From Algoriphagus chordae (GTDB lineage: Bacteria; Bacteroidota; Bacteroidia; Cytophagales; Cyclobacteriaceae), in NCBI RefSeq assembly GCF_003254055.1, contig NZ_QKZT01000024.1:1-64000 (forward strand): DNA of 64,000 bases. Direction: 5' to 3'. The position numbers and the translations under genes are program-made. Below are positions 46,421 through 56,827 of this stretch, piece after piece. Position 1 is the first letter of the stretch, and each line of letters begins with the position of its first letter. The notes beneath the pieces are model-generated. The model did no database searches and had not been told where the DNA came from. It saw nothing but the letters and a program-made list of their open reading frames with translations.

Positions 46421-46498
46421 TTTCAGTCTAAAGCTATGAAAATCAAGTACATTTAATTAGGTTGATTAACTTTTGAAAAAGCTCAATTTCAACGAAAA

Positions 46499-48721
46499 AT
46501 GTACATGAAAGACATACTAGTCAAATTTTTCATCTTAGTTTTTTTCGCCTCTCCTTCTTATTTATTGGCTCAAAACGAAAATTGGGCAGCAGATTCCTTG
46601 AGTATATATGACAGGAAAATCCATGAAAAACTCAGCCAAGACGAATACGAAGAGGTCGATTCACTTTTTAAAATACTCTATGATCGCGGTGCTAGTTCTT
46701 TGAACCCTGCTATATATGATTACTTCTATAAATCTATTCTAAACCCCAAGATTCAACAAGAGGCTAAGCTATTGGCAGGTATTCAAAACAATCTCGGCAA
46801 TCTGGAATTTTACCGCTCTGATTTTGAGGCAGCTAAAAATGCCTTTACACTAGCTTTAGCCAATTATCAAAAAGCCGGAATGAGAGAAAGTGCAGCGGGG
46901 ATGGCTATGAACCTGGGCATCATTCAGGAAAGGGCTTCAAATTACGACTCTGCCCTTGCTGCCTACAATCAAGCTTTACCGATTTTTCAAGAGCTCAAAG
47001 ACACCGCTGGAGTGGCTTCCGTGCTTGAGAATATAGGTTTGGCTTATAGTTATCAAGGGAGTTATAAGCTAGCACTAAACTATATGGAGCAGGCTGATTC
47101 TGTATTGAAAACCAACACACCTCTTACTTCTGGACGCTGGACGAATCTATACTACAATAAGACTACTATTTACAATTCACTTGGTGAATATAGAGAAGCA
47201 TTATTTTACGCACTAAAAGGATTAAAACTCAGCGAAGATCTCAAAGATGAAAGAAGGATAAATCTCGGCTACATCATGCTCGAAGACACCTACGATAAAC
47301 TTGAGGATCAAGAAAATTGGTTGAAATATGTAAAACTCGCCAAAGTATTTGCTGAGAAATCAGAAAATGGACTTCGAAATGCGGATCTGGATTTCAAACT
47401 TGCCCGGTATTATTTGGATAAGGAAATTTATGATTCTGCCTCTTATTACTCAGAAAAAGGCTTGGCTTATTATTCCGAAAACAATTATGGAGAGGGCCTG
47501 ACTAGAGGATATATTCTAAGAGGAAAAATCTTCTTTTCGCAGAAAGAATATCAAAAAGCTATTCAAGAATATCAGCTTGCCTTAAAGCACATGAACAATG
47601 AGGAGAGCAGGCAAATAGCCTCTGTGAGTCATAATCTAGGAATCTCCTATTCACGTATAGGCAATTATAATAAGGCCGATGAATACCTAAACCAAGCATT
47701 AAGCTATCGCTTAGATTTCGGGCAAAAAAGCACCTTAGCACCTACTTATCTAGCACTTTCCGAATCAAACCTGGACCGGGGGAATTACAAAAATGCTTAC
47801 GAGTATTACACTAAATATAAGGCTTACGAAGACAGCATTCTCGATGAGACCAAAACGAAACAGATCGCTGAGCTTCAAACCGAATATGAAACAGAAAAGA
47901 AAGATCAGGCAATCGTAGAACTGGAACAAGAATCTCAAATCCAGCACCTCCTAGCGGCCAAACAAAAGAGTCATATTTATTTGAGTTTGGCAGGAATAGC
48001 ACTGTTGTTAATCATCATTTTAGTGTTTTTCTATAGAGCAAGGCTCAAGCAAAAAGCTAACCTCCAACTAGCAATCAAGAATGCAGAAATTGCCAAGCAA
48101 AACGATGAGAAGGAGCTCTTGCTCAAAGAGATTCATCATAGGGTTAAAAACAATCTTCAGATCATCTCCAGTTTGCTAAGCATGCAAACTCGTGGAGTAA
48201 AAGACCTCAAGGTGATCGATGCCATGAAAGAAAGTCAAAGTCGAGTAAAGACCATGGCTTTGATCCATGAAAAACTCTATCAATATGAGAATCTATCCAG
48301 CATCAATATGCAGGAATATATGAAGCAACTTAGCGAGTTTCTCACCCAGACTTATGGCAAGAATAAGGAAGTCGAAGTGATCATTCAGGCAGAAGAAATC
48401 AACTTAGATATTGACACGGCTGTTCCGCTAGGACTTATCACCAATGAACTCTTGAGCAACGCACTCAAATATGCCTTTGAAGGTACCGAGACAGGTAAAA
48501 TTGAGATTAGCCTCAACCGGACTGAATCTAAGGACTTCAAGTTGGTTATCTCTGATTCTGGAAAAGGAATAGACAAGGATCTGGACATTGAGAAGACCTC
48601 TTCCTTGGGCTTAAGATTGGTAAGGACCCTCACCAGGCAAATCAATGGTAACCTCTCTTTCCAATCTCATCCAGGTACTACTTTTTCTATCATTTTCCCG
48701 GAGGAGACCCTAGCTGCTTGA
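46499..48721 (+). CDS. TPR-containing sensor histidine kinase (HisKA_2)
   Basis: A 740-residue kinase. Signal peptide (1-24), tetratricopeptide repeats (about 80-450, e.g. NLGNLEFYRSDFEAAKNAF), a coiled coil, one transmembrane helix (about 491-513) and a cytoplasmic HisKA_2 domain with EIHHRVKNNLQI (phospho-His546) and a HATPase domain (NELLSNALKYAF, GSDSGKGID-like, SLGLRLVRTL). The sensor part faces the periplasm. The LytTR regulator (44896) is the likely partner. A SusC/SusD pair follows on the opposite strand, and this system could respond to its glycan. Confidence 0.92.
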   Translation: MYMKDILVKFFILVFFASPSYLLAQNENWAADSLSIYDRKIHEKLSQDEYEEVDSLFKILYDRGASSLNPAIYDYFYKSILNPKIQQEAKLLAGIQNNLGNLEFYRSDFEAAKNAFTLALANYQKAGMRESAAGMAMNLGIIQERASNYDSALAAYNQALPIFQELKDTAGVASVLENIGLAYSYQGSYKLALNYMEQADSVLKTNTPLTSGRWTNLYYNKTTIYNSLGEYREALFYALKGLKLSEDLKDERRINLGYIMLEDTYDKLEDQENWLKYVKLAKVFAEKSENGLRNADLDFKLARYYLDKEIYDSASYYSEKGLAYYSENNYGEGLTRGYILRGKIFFSQKEYQKAIQEYQLALKHMNNEESRQIASVSHNLGISYSRIGNYNKADEYLNQALSYRLDFGQKSTLAPTYLALSESNLDRGNYKNAYEYYTKYKAYEDSILDETKTKQIAELQTEYETEKKDQAIVELEQESQIQHLLAAKQKSHIYLSLAGIALLLIIILVFFYRARLKQKANLQLAIKNAEIAKQNDEKELLLKEIHHRVKNNLQIISSLLSMQTRGVKDLKVIDAMKESQSRVKTMALIHEKLYQYENLSSINMQEYMKQLSEFLTQTYGKNKEVEVIIQAEEINLDIDTAVPLGLITNELLSNALKYAFEGTETGKIEISLNRTESKDFKLVISDSGKGIDKDLDIEKTSSLGLRLVRTLTRQINGNLSFQSHPGTTFSIIFPEETLAA

Positions 48722-48757
48722 TCGACTAATTATTATCGAGTTTCTGCTGATATCCAT

Positions 48758-48793
48758 AAAAAAATGGCTCCAAAAAATTGGAGCCATTTCCGT
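48758..48793 (-). terminator. Intrinsic terminator between kinase and susD
   Basis: AAATGGCTCCAA (48762-48773) pairs with TTGGAGCCATTT (48778-48789), a 12-bp stem with loop AAAA. Flanking A run gives a long T tail on the minus strand, so it mainly ends the susCD transcript; the plus side has three T only. Confidence 0.82.
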
Positions 48794-48833
48794 AAGTAAT
48801 AAATCATATTCTTATTCAGATAACCTTCCCTTC

Positions 48834-50390
48834 TTAATAACCAGGGTTTTGTGGAATTAGATTTGGATTATTTTGCATTTCTGGCAGAGGATAAGGCATC
48901 AAATAATGCTTAGCCTGCAAAGCTTGATTAGAACTAGGATTCACATGCCCTTCAAATTGATCAAAGCTATTGCTGGCTTCATTATACACTTTGCGCAAGC
49001 GTAGCATATCAAACCAAGTAATCTGCTCGTAGCACAGCTCATGCCACCTCTCTTTCAAGACTGCATCTCTAAATGAGTCTGCCGTAAAGCCACCCACAGA
49101 TGGCGTTGTTAATCCAGCTCTGTCTCGTATCCTTGTCAAACTTTCAACAGCTAAAGCATTCGGTCCACCCACTTCATTTTGAGCTTCGGCATAGATCAAC
49201 AATACTTCTGCAAATCTGATCAGAGGAACATTCAAATTATTGGCTCTATTACCAGGCTGATCTTTAGACCCTAAAGCCAACTGATTGAAATGTTTAAAGA
49301 TGTAAGGCGCGCCCAAGTCAAATTCAGCACCACTCCCATTTTCATAGTAAGTGGTATAGAAATAACCCACCTGATTCAAAGCTCGAAGATCCCCGGTCTC
49401 ATACGAATTGTAGAACTCTTCTGTAGGCACGGTACTTCCTGTACCAGAAGGCCCAGCGAATGTAACAGGCTTGAAGTTCGGGAACATATTATTCATAGGA
49501 TTCCCAGACACGATCACATTATACTGTAGCATAAAAATATGCTCTAACCTATTGCCATTATTTTCATCATGAATTGCTGAGTAAGTAGGAAATAAATTGA
49601 TCGATAGTGGATTTGAATTCGCATAATCAACGACCTCTTTCGCTTTATCAGCAGCCAATTGGTAGTGAGTAGCACCTTTGCTTAGTGGAAAACCCGCCAT
49701 CGTCAAATACACTTTAGCCAGCAAAGACTTCGTAGCAGCCAGAGAAACTCTTCCACTATCATCCATCCATGGAAGCCCTGCAGCTTCAGCAGCTTTCAAA
49801 TCTTCTAAAATCAGGGCGTAAACCTCTTCCTGACTAGTAGGTGCTGGCTGAAAATTCTCTGAGCTTGCCGTCTGAGGCAAAATAACCAAAGGAACATCTC
49901 CCCAAAGTCTCACCGCATAGAAATATGCCCAAGCTCGAAGGAATTTAGCCTCTCCGAGTATTTTGGTCTTCTGTACATCATCCATTGGGCTAATAGAAGG
50001 AACCTTCTCCAATACAAGATTTGCTTGAGCTATCACTTTATACAATCCATTCCACCAGTTGATCACATGCAGTGTCCTACCATCATAGATCAATCCATAT
50101 AAGTTATTTAAGTCTGAATTTTGGGCTGTTTCAGTGGTAGACGTCCCAGTGGGAGCCTCCAGAAGCTGCCAAGTAGAAGAAAATATTCCAGCTCCCTCTC
50201 CAATAAATCGAGTATCAGCATAAACTGAAGCCAAAGCTGCTTCAGCATGATCAGGAATAGTATAGAAACTTTCGGGTGTCAAATTAGAGGGATCTTGCTC
50301 TTCCAAGAAACTCGAACATCCTACAAATCCTGCCGTCAATGCTCCTATTAGGAACAGTCTGCCTGCTTTGTTATATATAGTATCTTTCAT
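48834..50390 (-). CDS. SusD/RagB-family glycan-binding lipoprotein
   Basis: A 518-residue SusD-like lipoprotein, lipobox VGCS (Cys25), opening with SSFLEEQDPSNLTPESFYT. The KILGEAKFLRAWAYFYAVRLWG helix pair and ERWHELCYEQITWFDMLRLRK block are typical. It is 28 bases after the susC stop on the same strand. There are no enzymes in this pair's immediate neighbourhood, so its glycan is unknown. Confidence 0.95.
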   Translation of the reverse strand: MKDTIYNKAGRLFLIGALTAGFVGCSSFLEEQDPSNLTPESFYTIPDHAEAALASVYADTRFIGEGAGIFSSTWQLLEAPTGTSTTETAQNSDLNNLYGLIYDGRTLHVINWWNGLYKVIAQANLVLEKVPSISPMDDVQKTKILGEAKFLRAWAYFYAVRLWGDVPLVILPQTASSENFQPAPTSQEEVYALILEDLKAAEAAGLPWMDDSGRVSLAATKSLLAKVYLTMAGFPLSKGATHYQLAADKAKEVVDYANSNPLSINLFPTYSAIHDENNGNRLEHIFMLQYNVIVSGNPMNNMFPNFKPVTFAGPSGTGSTVPTEEFYNSYETGDLRALNQVGYFYTTYYENGSGAEFDLGAPYIFKHFNQLALGSKDQPGNRANNLNVPLIRFAEVLLIYAEAQNEVGGPNALAVESLTRIRDRAGLTTPSVGGFTADSFRDAVLKERWHELCYEQITWFDMLRLRKVYNEASNSFDQFEGHVNPSSNQALQAKHYLMPYPLPEMQNNPNLIPQNPGY

Positions 50391-50418
50391 TTGTTTTATC
50401 GCTTTAAGTAAATAAGGA

Positions 50419-53400
50419 TTAAAGAGTTACCTGAATACCGAACATAAAAATTGTTGGTCGTGGATAACTATGCCAGTTCATACCCTGTGAGAAAACGTTA
50501 TCACCGTTTCCACCACGTATAGGGGCCGTTTCAGGATCTCCGTTAATATCCTTACCTGTCAGTAGGAAGAAGTTCTGAGCGGAAGCATAAGCTCTAAGCC
50601 TGCTTAGTTTGATTGAACTAGTGAGGTTTGAAGGGAAATTATATCCAAGCAGCAAATTTCTACCTCTCAAAAACGATCCATCTTTTACCCAGTGAGAATC
50701 CACGTTTGTCACATATCCTGCTCTAGTATCACGGATTTCCGCAATCATGGTATTTTGATTATCAGGAGTCCAGGCGTTCAGTACAGAAGTATAACTATTG
50801 GCCAGCGCCTGACGATCTTCACTTGGGTGAAGAGTCATATCCAACACATCATTACCTATGCTGTATTGAAGCTCGACGGTAAGATCAAAATTATAAAACC
50901 TTACACTATTGCTAAAAGCTCCCCAGAAATCAGGGCTACCATTACCGATTATCATTCTATCAGAATCATTGATCGCCTTATCGCCATTTACGTCCAGATA
51001 TTTCACATCTCCAGGCAGAATGGTAAGCCCATTTCTATAGCTCACAAATTCTGCTGCCTCAGCTCTTTCGGCTTCACTCCAAGTCCCCAATCTTACGAGC
51101 CCCCAGAAAGACCCTACTGGCTCACCTACTCTAATAATATTCGTCTGATTAGTGAAATTAGGACCTCCAACACCAAAAATATCTGCAGGGGTAGCAAGAG
51201 ATAAAACTTTATTCCTATTCAAGGATAAGTTGAATGAGGTATTCCAAGAGAAGTTTTCTCTATCAAAATTCACAGAATTAAGTGTAAACTCAACCCCCTT
51301 ATTTTCCATAGAACCTACATTACTCCTAATGGTGGCGTACCCACTTGTTCTTGGTACGGGCGAATCGAGTAACATGTCAGTAGTTTTTCTATAATATAGA
51401 TCAACTTCTACATTCAATCTGTTATTAAACATCCCTAATTCTACTCCAAGATCTGTTTGAGCCGTTTTCTCCCATTTCAAATCTGGGTTTGCTAGCCTAT
51501 TGATACCTGTTCCTCCTACTTGAGTTTCGTTGTAGATAGCTGAATAGTTTGAGCTCAGAAGCGAAAGCGAAGAGTAAGGTGGGATTTCTGAGTTACCCGT
51601 CAGACCATAACTGGTTCTAACTTTCAAATTGGAAATGGTAGAATTTCCTTTCAGAAACCCTTCTTCTGAAACTCTCCACGCCAAGGCTGCAGATGGGAAA
51701 AACGCATACTTATTATTGTCTCCAAATTTGGAAGACCCGTCTACCCGACCAGTTGCGGTAAACAAATACTTATCATCTAGAATGTAATTCAACCTTGCAA
51801 AGTATGAATTCAATGCTTCCCTAGATGCTCCTGACCCCACTCGCGGTAATTGGCTACCTGCACCTAGATTATTGTATAAGAAATAATCAGTGGAAAAGTT
51901 CTGGATACTGGCACTCATACCTTCGTAATTATTTTCCTGCCACGAAATCCCCAAAAGCCCCGTTACGGCATGTCTTTCAGCAAAGACTTTGTTATAGGTC
52001 AGGTAATTTTCTAAGGACCAGAAGGTATCCTTACGCAGACTTTTAGAGGCTGTACCATTTTGCCCTATTGCCAGTGTTCTGGTTTCAGATCTATCATTTT
52101 CCTGGGTGAGAATATTTACACCTACGGATGTGCGCATTTCCAAAGCATCTGAAAACTTGATGTTCGTAAATACACTCCCCAAGGTAGTTTGAGTATTTAG
52201 GATATACCTTCTTCCAGACAACCTGTGTGCGGAACTCATAGTCCCCTCAGCAAATGGATAGTCTCTATTATTAGCAAATGTACCATCCTCATACTTCACA
52301 GGCAGGAATGGAAAATCCTCAACCATTTGCCTGGCTACTGCATCAGATACATCGACTAGATTCTCTGTTTGATTGTTGTAGCTGAGGCTTCCTCCTACTT
52401 TCAACCAAGTTTTCACCTGATCATCTATAGTAAATCGAGCAGAATATCTTTTCAAATATGAGGTTTTCACTAAGCCCTCATCGTCTCTATAGCCTAAAGA
52501 AAGAGAATAAGAAGTTCGCTCATTTCCTCCAGTAAAGCCTAATTGGTGATTTTGTGACAACTTACTTTGAGTAGTCTCTTCCAGCCAATCAGTATCAAAA
52601 AGCGGATTGCCTGAACTATCAAAAACCCGTGGATCCGTTCTTCTAAGTGCTGGATTTAGGTAAGCCCATTTACCAGCTGCCCAACCTTCAGGATCATATT
52701 TCTCCATATTGGCCCATGCTAAGTCTTCCACAGCAAGGTATTGCTCAGAATTCAATACTTCAGGTCTGTTTGGGCCAATAATCGGCACACTCAAATCCAT
52801 ATTATAAGTCACGCTACCTTCGCCGGTATTCCCCTTCTTTGTAGTAATGAGTATAACTCCATTGGCTCCTCTGGACCCGTATATGGCAGTTGATGAAGCA
52901 TCTTTGAGCACTTCTACAGACACGATATCATTCGGATTGATATAATCTATCGCACTACTTTGCTGATCCAATGTCCCCATGGGCATCTGAACACCATCAA
53001 TCACATAAAGAGGATTATTGGATGAGTTTATGGAGCTAAAACCCCTAATCCTTACCGTGGTTCTTCCTCCTGGCCGACCTGAGTTACTATTCACTTGTAC
53101 ACCAGACACTCTACCCGCTAATGCTTGATTCAAGGAGGAGGCTGGGCGCTCTCTTAAAGCTTCAGCTCCTACTGAACCCACGGAACCAGTCAAATCACTT
53201 CTCTTAGCAGTACCATAGCCAATTACAACTACCTCATCCAATGCTGTAGCATCTGGTCGTAGTGTGACGTTGATTACGGTTTGTGAACCTACAGTTATGC
53301 GCTGAGGCTCATATCCTATGTAAGAGAAAATAATCTCAGCATCATCTGCTACCGTAATTGAAAATTTCCCGTCAATATCGGTGACTGTACCTATAGTGGT

Positions 53401-53610
53401 ACCTGCGACTGAAACTGTAGCGCCAGGAAGAGGTAGTCCTATTTCATCTAAAACTTTCCCTGTGACAGTAACATCTTCTTGAATTGCTTCTAAAGGTGGA
53501 GAGGCGTTAGCACCTGAGGTAACAAAAGGGCTAAACATAACCAGAATGAAAAATCCATAAAGGATCCTTTTAGACTTCCACAAGAGTCGTCTTTGTAAAA
53601 TTAATTTCAT
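50419..53610 (-). CDS. SusC/RagA-family TonB-dependent transporter
   Basis: A 1063-residue SusC-type protein with a signal peptide (to about ANA, residue 36), carboxypeptidase-regulatory-like domain (VTVTGKVLDEIGLPLPGATV, FSYIGYEPQ), plug (VVVIGYGTAKRSDLTGSVG, VRIRGFSSINSSNNPLYVIDG) and barrel. It pairs with the SusD downstream. Its upstream region (53611-54549) is unusually long and AT-rich and holds repeated TTAGSCTAA boxes. Confidence 0.96.
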   Translation of the reverse strand: MKLILQRRLLWKSKRILYGFFILVMFSPFVTSGANASPPLEAIQEDVTVTGKVLDEIGLPLPGATVSVAGTTIGTVTDIDGKFSITVADDAEIIFSYIGYEPQRITVGSQTVINVTLRPDATALDEVVVIGYGTAKRSDLTGSVGSVGAEALRERPASSLNQALAGRVSGVQVNSNSGRPGGRTTVRIRGFSSINSSNNPLYVIDGVQMPMGTLDQQSSAIDYINPNDIVSVEVLKDASSTAIYGSRGANGVILITTKKGNTGEGSVTYNMDLSVPIIGPNRPEVLNSEQYLAVEDLAWANMEKYDPEGWAAGKWAYLNPALRRTDPRVFDSSGNPLFDTDWLEETTQSKLSQNHQLGFTGGNERTSYSLSLGYRDDEGLVKTSYLKRYSARFTIDDQVKTWLKVGGSLSYNNQTENLVDVSDAVARQMVEDFPFLPVKYEDGTFANNRDYPFAEGTMSSAHRLSGRRYILNTQTTLGSVFTNIKFSDALEMRTSVGVNILTQENDRSETRTLAIGQNGTASKSLRKDTFWSLENYLTYNKVFAERHAVTGLLGISWQENNYEGMSASIQNFSTDYFLYNNLGAGSQLPRVGSGASREALNSYFARLNYILDDKYLFTATGRVDGSSKFGDNNKYAFFPSAALAWRVSEEGFLKGNSTISNLKVRTSYGLTGNSEIPPYSSLSLLSSNYSAIYNETQVGGTGINRLANPDLKWEKTAQTDLGVELGMFNNRLNVEVDLYYRKTTDMLLDSPVPRTSGYATIRSNVGSMENKGVEFTLNSVNFDRENFSWNTSFNLSLNRNKVLSLATPADIFGVGGPNFTNQTNIIRVGEPVGSFWGLVRLGTWSEAERAEAAEFVSYRNGLTILPGDVKYLDVNGDKAINDSDRMIIGNGSPDFWGAFSNSVRFYNFDLTVELQYSIGNDVLDMTLHPSEDRQALANSYTSVLNAWTPDNQNTMIAEIRDTRAGYVTNVDSHWVKDGSFLRGRNLLLGYNFPSNLTSSIKLSRLRAYASAQNFFLLTGKDINGDPETAPIRGGNGDNVFSQGMNWHSYPRPTIFMFGIQVTL

Positions 53611-54549
53611 ATTTTGAGAGGTTTATTTGTAGTATTGACTATAATTATCGCCTACAAAATTTTATTTCACGTAGGCTAGCGGGTATTGTGCGGTGAGAGA
53701 TCCCTAGAATATCATCCGCTCCTTACAAAGGTTTTTTAATCATATCATTGGCAATATATTTTAGGCTAATTAAAAATTTATTTATCCCCTAGCTATTTTT
53801 CCAATTCAACTTATCCAAAAACTGGATTTTCTTCCAACAATCTTGTATTGATTCAATAATAATGAATCAAAATCCTGATATACTGATATTTACCTAAAAC
53901 AATTATCAGCAAATTATCTGCAACAATTATCGCTAAATAATTAGCCTAATTGAATAATATCAATCAAAACGAATAATATATACACAAAAATGCCAGACAA
54001 GGCACACTCATTACTTCGACTATGATCCCTTATAAAAAACTTCTAAATTATAAATATTAGATGATTTCCACAAAATATTAAAGGATTCATTAAACATTTA
54101 AAAGAATAATTGGACAAAACTAATTTACCGGATCAATTGCTGAAAAATTTAACCCTAAGTTTCATTTCTCAGTTAATACCAAATTAGAAAAAATATTCAT
54201 ATTTTCAGACCCCTCTATATAATAATTAAAAAATATTACAATTATGTAAATTAGGACATTTAGCCTAAAAGTTTACTTATTATATCATTATCTAGTATAA
54301 AATAAAATAGAAAAACACCTAGCCATGTCATTGAAAGTAAATTCACTCCTCTCAGGTGGCATCCTACAAAATATCTGAAAACAGCTCAGCTTGTGTTCCT
54401 TCATTTTCCCTAGCCTTAATTGTCCGATACCCAATAAGTGATGTTCGATATCGAAACAGTAATTCTTGATAAAAGCTAGTCTAGACCCAGAGAAGCCCTA
54501 TTTCTTAAATTGGAACAGGTATTGATTTACCTTTTCCAAAAAAACGACA
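53611..54549. promoter_or_regulatory. Long AT-rich region upstream of the second susC
   Basis: 939 bases with no credible gene. TTAGGCTAA or its complement occurs at 53761-53769, 53941-53949 (exactly 180 bases apart) and 54260-54268. A cluster of TTATC-nCn-AA pieces lies at 53895-53940. These could be regulator sites, but the AT content makes chance matches easy. Confidence 0.4.
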
Positions 54550-54741
54550 ATGATAAGCTTCCTTCTCTGGTGTATTCTATTTGTGCTATGCTGGCCATTG
54601 GCAATCCTAGGAATTCTACTTTACCCCATCGTTTGGTTATTGCTACTCCCTTTTAGGCTTCTAGGCTTTGCTATAGACCTTTCCTTCGACTTTATCCGAA
54701 ATCTCTTTATGCTTCCTTTCACCATAGCAGGAAGACGCTAA
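54550..54741 (+). CDS. Small hydrophobic membrane protein
   Basis: A 63-residue protein, almost entirely hydrophobic (MISFLLWCILFVLCWPLAI...), with two or three membrane segments and a positively charged end IAGRR. Similar short proteins are common in this lineage as I remember, with no known function. It is convergent with the phosphatase fusion gene, 14 bases apart. The ATG is preceded by AAACGACA. Confidence 0.6.
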   Translation: MISFLLWCILFVLCWPLAILGILLYPIVWLLLLPFRLLGFAIDLSFDFIRNLFMLPFTIAGRR

Positions 54742-54755
54742 GAATCTAAAGCAGA

Positions 54756-56594
54756 TCACTTCTGGTGGTACTGCTTCACCAAGTTCATGATCTTATGGAA
54801 AACAGCGGAGTTCTCATACACTCCTCTGAAATCTCCTGAATGTGCTCCATAAGCGAATACAGGAACCATTATACCCGTATGATCATCGCTGTGATAAGCC
54901 AGTTCTACCGTGCTTGAAGGTATATCTCCCTGGGGAATGGATACTCCACCAGTCTCGTGATCCGCAGTGATGATTAGCAGCGTGTTTGGATTTGCATCAA
55001 CGTATTGGATTACTTTGCCAATGACTTCATCAAAGTCCAACATCTCAGATACAATCGTCGAAGTACTATTCGCATGTCCACCCGAATCAATATTCGCTGC
55101 CTCAACTATCAGGAAGAATGGAGCGTCTTTTTGATCAAAAAAATCGAACGCGAAAACTGTGCTGTTCAGCAAATAATCTCCTCTCCCATCCAACTTTTTA
55201 GGCAAAGAACCTTTTGCCGCAAAATAGCCCAGACGATCAGCCTCAGTCTGTTCTAAACTTTCTAGCAAAGTAAAGCCTGCACTTTTCAGGCTTCCCAGTT
55301 CGGATTCAAAAGTATCTCCACCTCCACCGATGAATAGGTCCAATTTACTCTTAGGCAAATAAGCAGCGATCTGATCAGAATCATCACGCTCTGGGTGATG
55401 CGCGTAGAAGGATGCTGGCGTAGCTCCAGTCAGTTGATCCGTGGTAATTATACCACTTGAGAATCCATATCCGTCAAGAATGTCTGGCAAATTAGCCAAA
55501 GGCTTTCCATCAGGATCAACCCCTATAGCTCTATTATTAGTTTTCTCTCCAGTAGCATAGGCAGTAGCTCCAGCAGCTGAGTCTGTGGTAAAATCATCGG
55601 CAGCCTGAGTTTTGATCAGACCCATATTTTTGAGTTGGGTCAAATTCAGCTGATTATCATTCGAAAACAAAGCCGAAGAAATCTGCGCCAACCCATTCCC
55701 ATCACCTATCATCAAAATCACATTTTCTACTGGCACATCTGCTCCATCCACCTCGAACTTTGGCATGTAAACCTCATGCTTTGAAGTATTCTGATAGATA
55801 TTTGTCCCCAACTTACTCAGGTAATCAGCAGCTTCGATCGGATGATCAGTATTGATATAGTCCTCTCCCATTTCATGGAAAGCTTTCCAGGCAGACTTGC
55901 TATCCGGAGAACCCCAAAAACGAACCGATTTATCAAAACTATGAACCAGGTCAATGAAGTTTTGAATCTTTACCCGTTGCTCCTCCACGATTCTACCCTT
56001 TCCATTCCAAATAGAAAACTGACGAAAACTCAAGCTCACCATACCTATTTTATCCCAAGGCAAATCATTAGTCAGTTCCATGCTTTGGTAATCAAAAAGC
56101 ATCCATTCAGGATAGTTGCCATAATCTTCAGGCTTAGGTCTATTTCCTGAAATAATCAATTTCAATCCAGCTGGATTTTTTGCCCCATAGAGCAGGTATT
56201 CATAATCTTTCATGCTTTCCAGCAGTACCTCAAGAGAAGCATAAGCTTCCGTTTTCAGATCCACAAGCAAGTGGAAATTGATCGAAGAAATCACCCCACT
56301 TTCTATCCCCTCAGAGATAGGATCTAAATACAGACTTTCAATGGTTCGTTTTGGATCAATACTAGCAGCTTCGTGAGCCGCCATGAGTTTACCATCTTTC
56401 AAAATCAAATCTACTTCAATAGAAGAAGCGCCTGCTGAATATGCCGTCCAAAAAGGCACAGTCTGCAAGTAGTCGTTATGTGAGTGGATTTGAAATTTCT
56501 CTGAGCTCTGCGCAGAAACTTGGAATACTGCCAGCAGACAAAAAACTAATAGGCTTGGATAGAATTTATGCATTCCTAAAATTAGGGCATTCAT
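54756..56594 (-). CDS. Two-domain protein: GDPD/PI-PLC-like phosphodiesterase fused to alkaline phosphatase
   Basis: A 612-residue secreted protein. After the signal peptide, residues 33-265 match glycerophosphodiester phosphodiesterase-like sequences (IHSHNDYLQ, SIEVDLILKDGKLMAAHE, LLVDLKT, YINTDHP). Residues 290-612 are an alkaline phosphatase: metal site MIGDGNG (Asp298), nucleophile Ser339 in TTDSAAGATAYATGEKT and ADHETGG. Together they could split a phosphodiester and remove the phosphate. The start may instead be the ATG at 56573, giving MHKFYPSLLVF as a normal signal peptide. It is divergent from the PI-PLC and metallophosphoesterase genes, suggesting a common phosphate-scavenging job. 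Confidence 0.9.
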   Translation of the reverse strand: MNALILGMHKFYPSLLVFCLLAVFQVSAQSSEKFQIHSHNDYLQTVPFWTAYSAGASSIEVDLILKDGKLMAAHEAASIDPKRTIESLYLDPISEGIESGVISSINFHLLVDLKTEAYASLEVLLESMKDYEYLLYGAKNPAGLKLIISGNRPKPEDYGNYPEWMLFDYQSMELTNDLPWDKIGMVSLSFRQFSIWNGKGRIVEEQRVKIQNFIDLVHSFDKSVRFWGSPDSKSAWKAFHEMGEDYINTDHPIEAADYLSKLGTNIYQNTSKHEVYMPKFEVDGADVPVENVILMIGDGNGLAQISSALFSNDNQLNLTQLKNMGLIKTQAADDFTTDSAAGATAYATGEKTNNRAIGVDPDGKPLANLPDILDGYGFSSGIITTDQLTGATPASFYAHHPERDDSDQIAAYLPKSKLDLFIGGGGDTFESELGSLKSAGFTLLESLEQTEADRLGYFAAKGSLPKKLDGRGDYLLNSTVFAFDFFDQKDAPFFLIVEAANIDSGGHANSTSTIVSEMLDFDEVIGKVIQYVDANPNTLLIITADHETGGVSIPQGDIPSSTVELAYHSDDHTGIMVPVFAYGAHSGDFRGVYENSAVFHKIMNLVKQYHQK

Positions 56595-56827
56595 AAGTAT
56601 TAAACTGCTCCGTTAAGTTCAAAAAGCAAAGGCTTAACATATTCTTAAAGTGTTTTATTAACTTATCAGAATCTCACTCTAGAATATTTCACCAGAGAAC
56701 TGATTTCAAACAGGTTAAAAATAAATACAATCTTTCTAAGCACTTATCAAATCATAACATAAACGTGAAACCTGTTTTGCGGAATTTCGCTCGAAATAGA
56801 TGAAAATTGCCAGTTGAAATAAAAACT

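Noticed and set aside
56807..56827. TTG start for the PI-PLC-like gene
   Set aside because: The ATG at 56828 begins a normal signal peptide.
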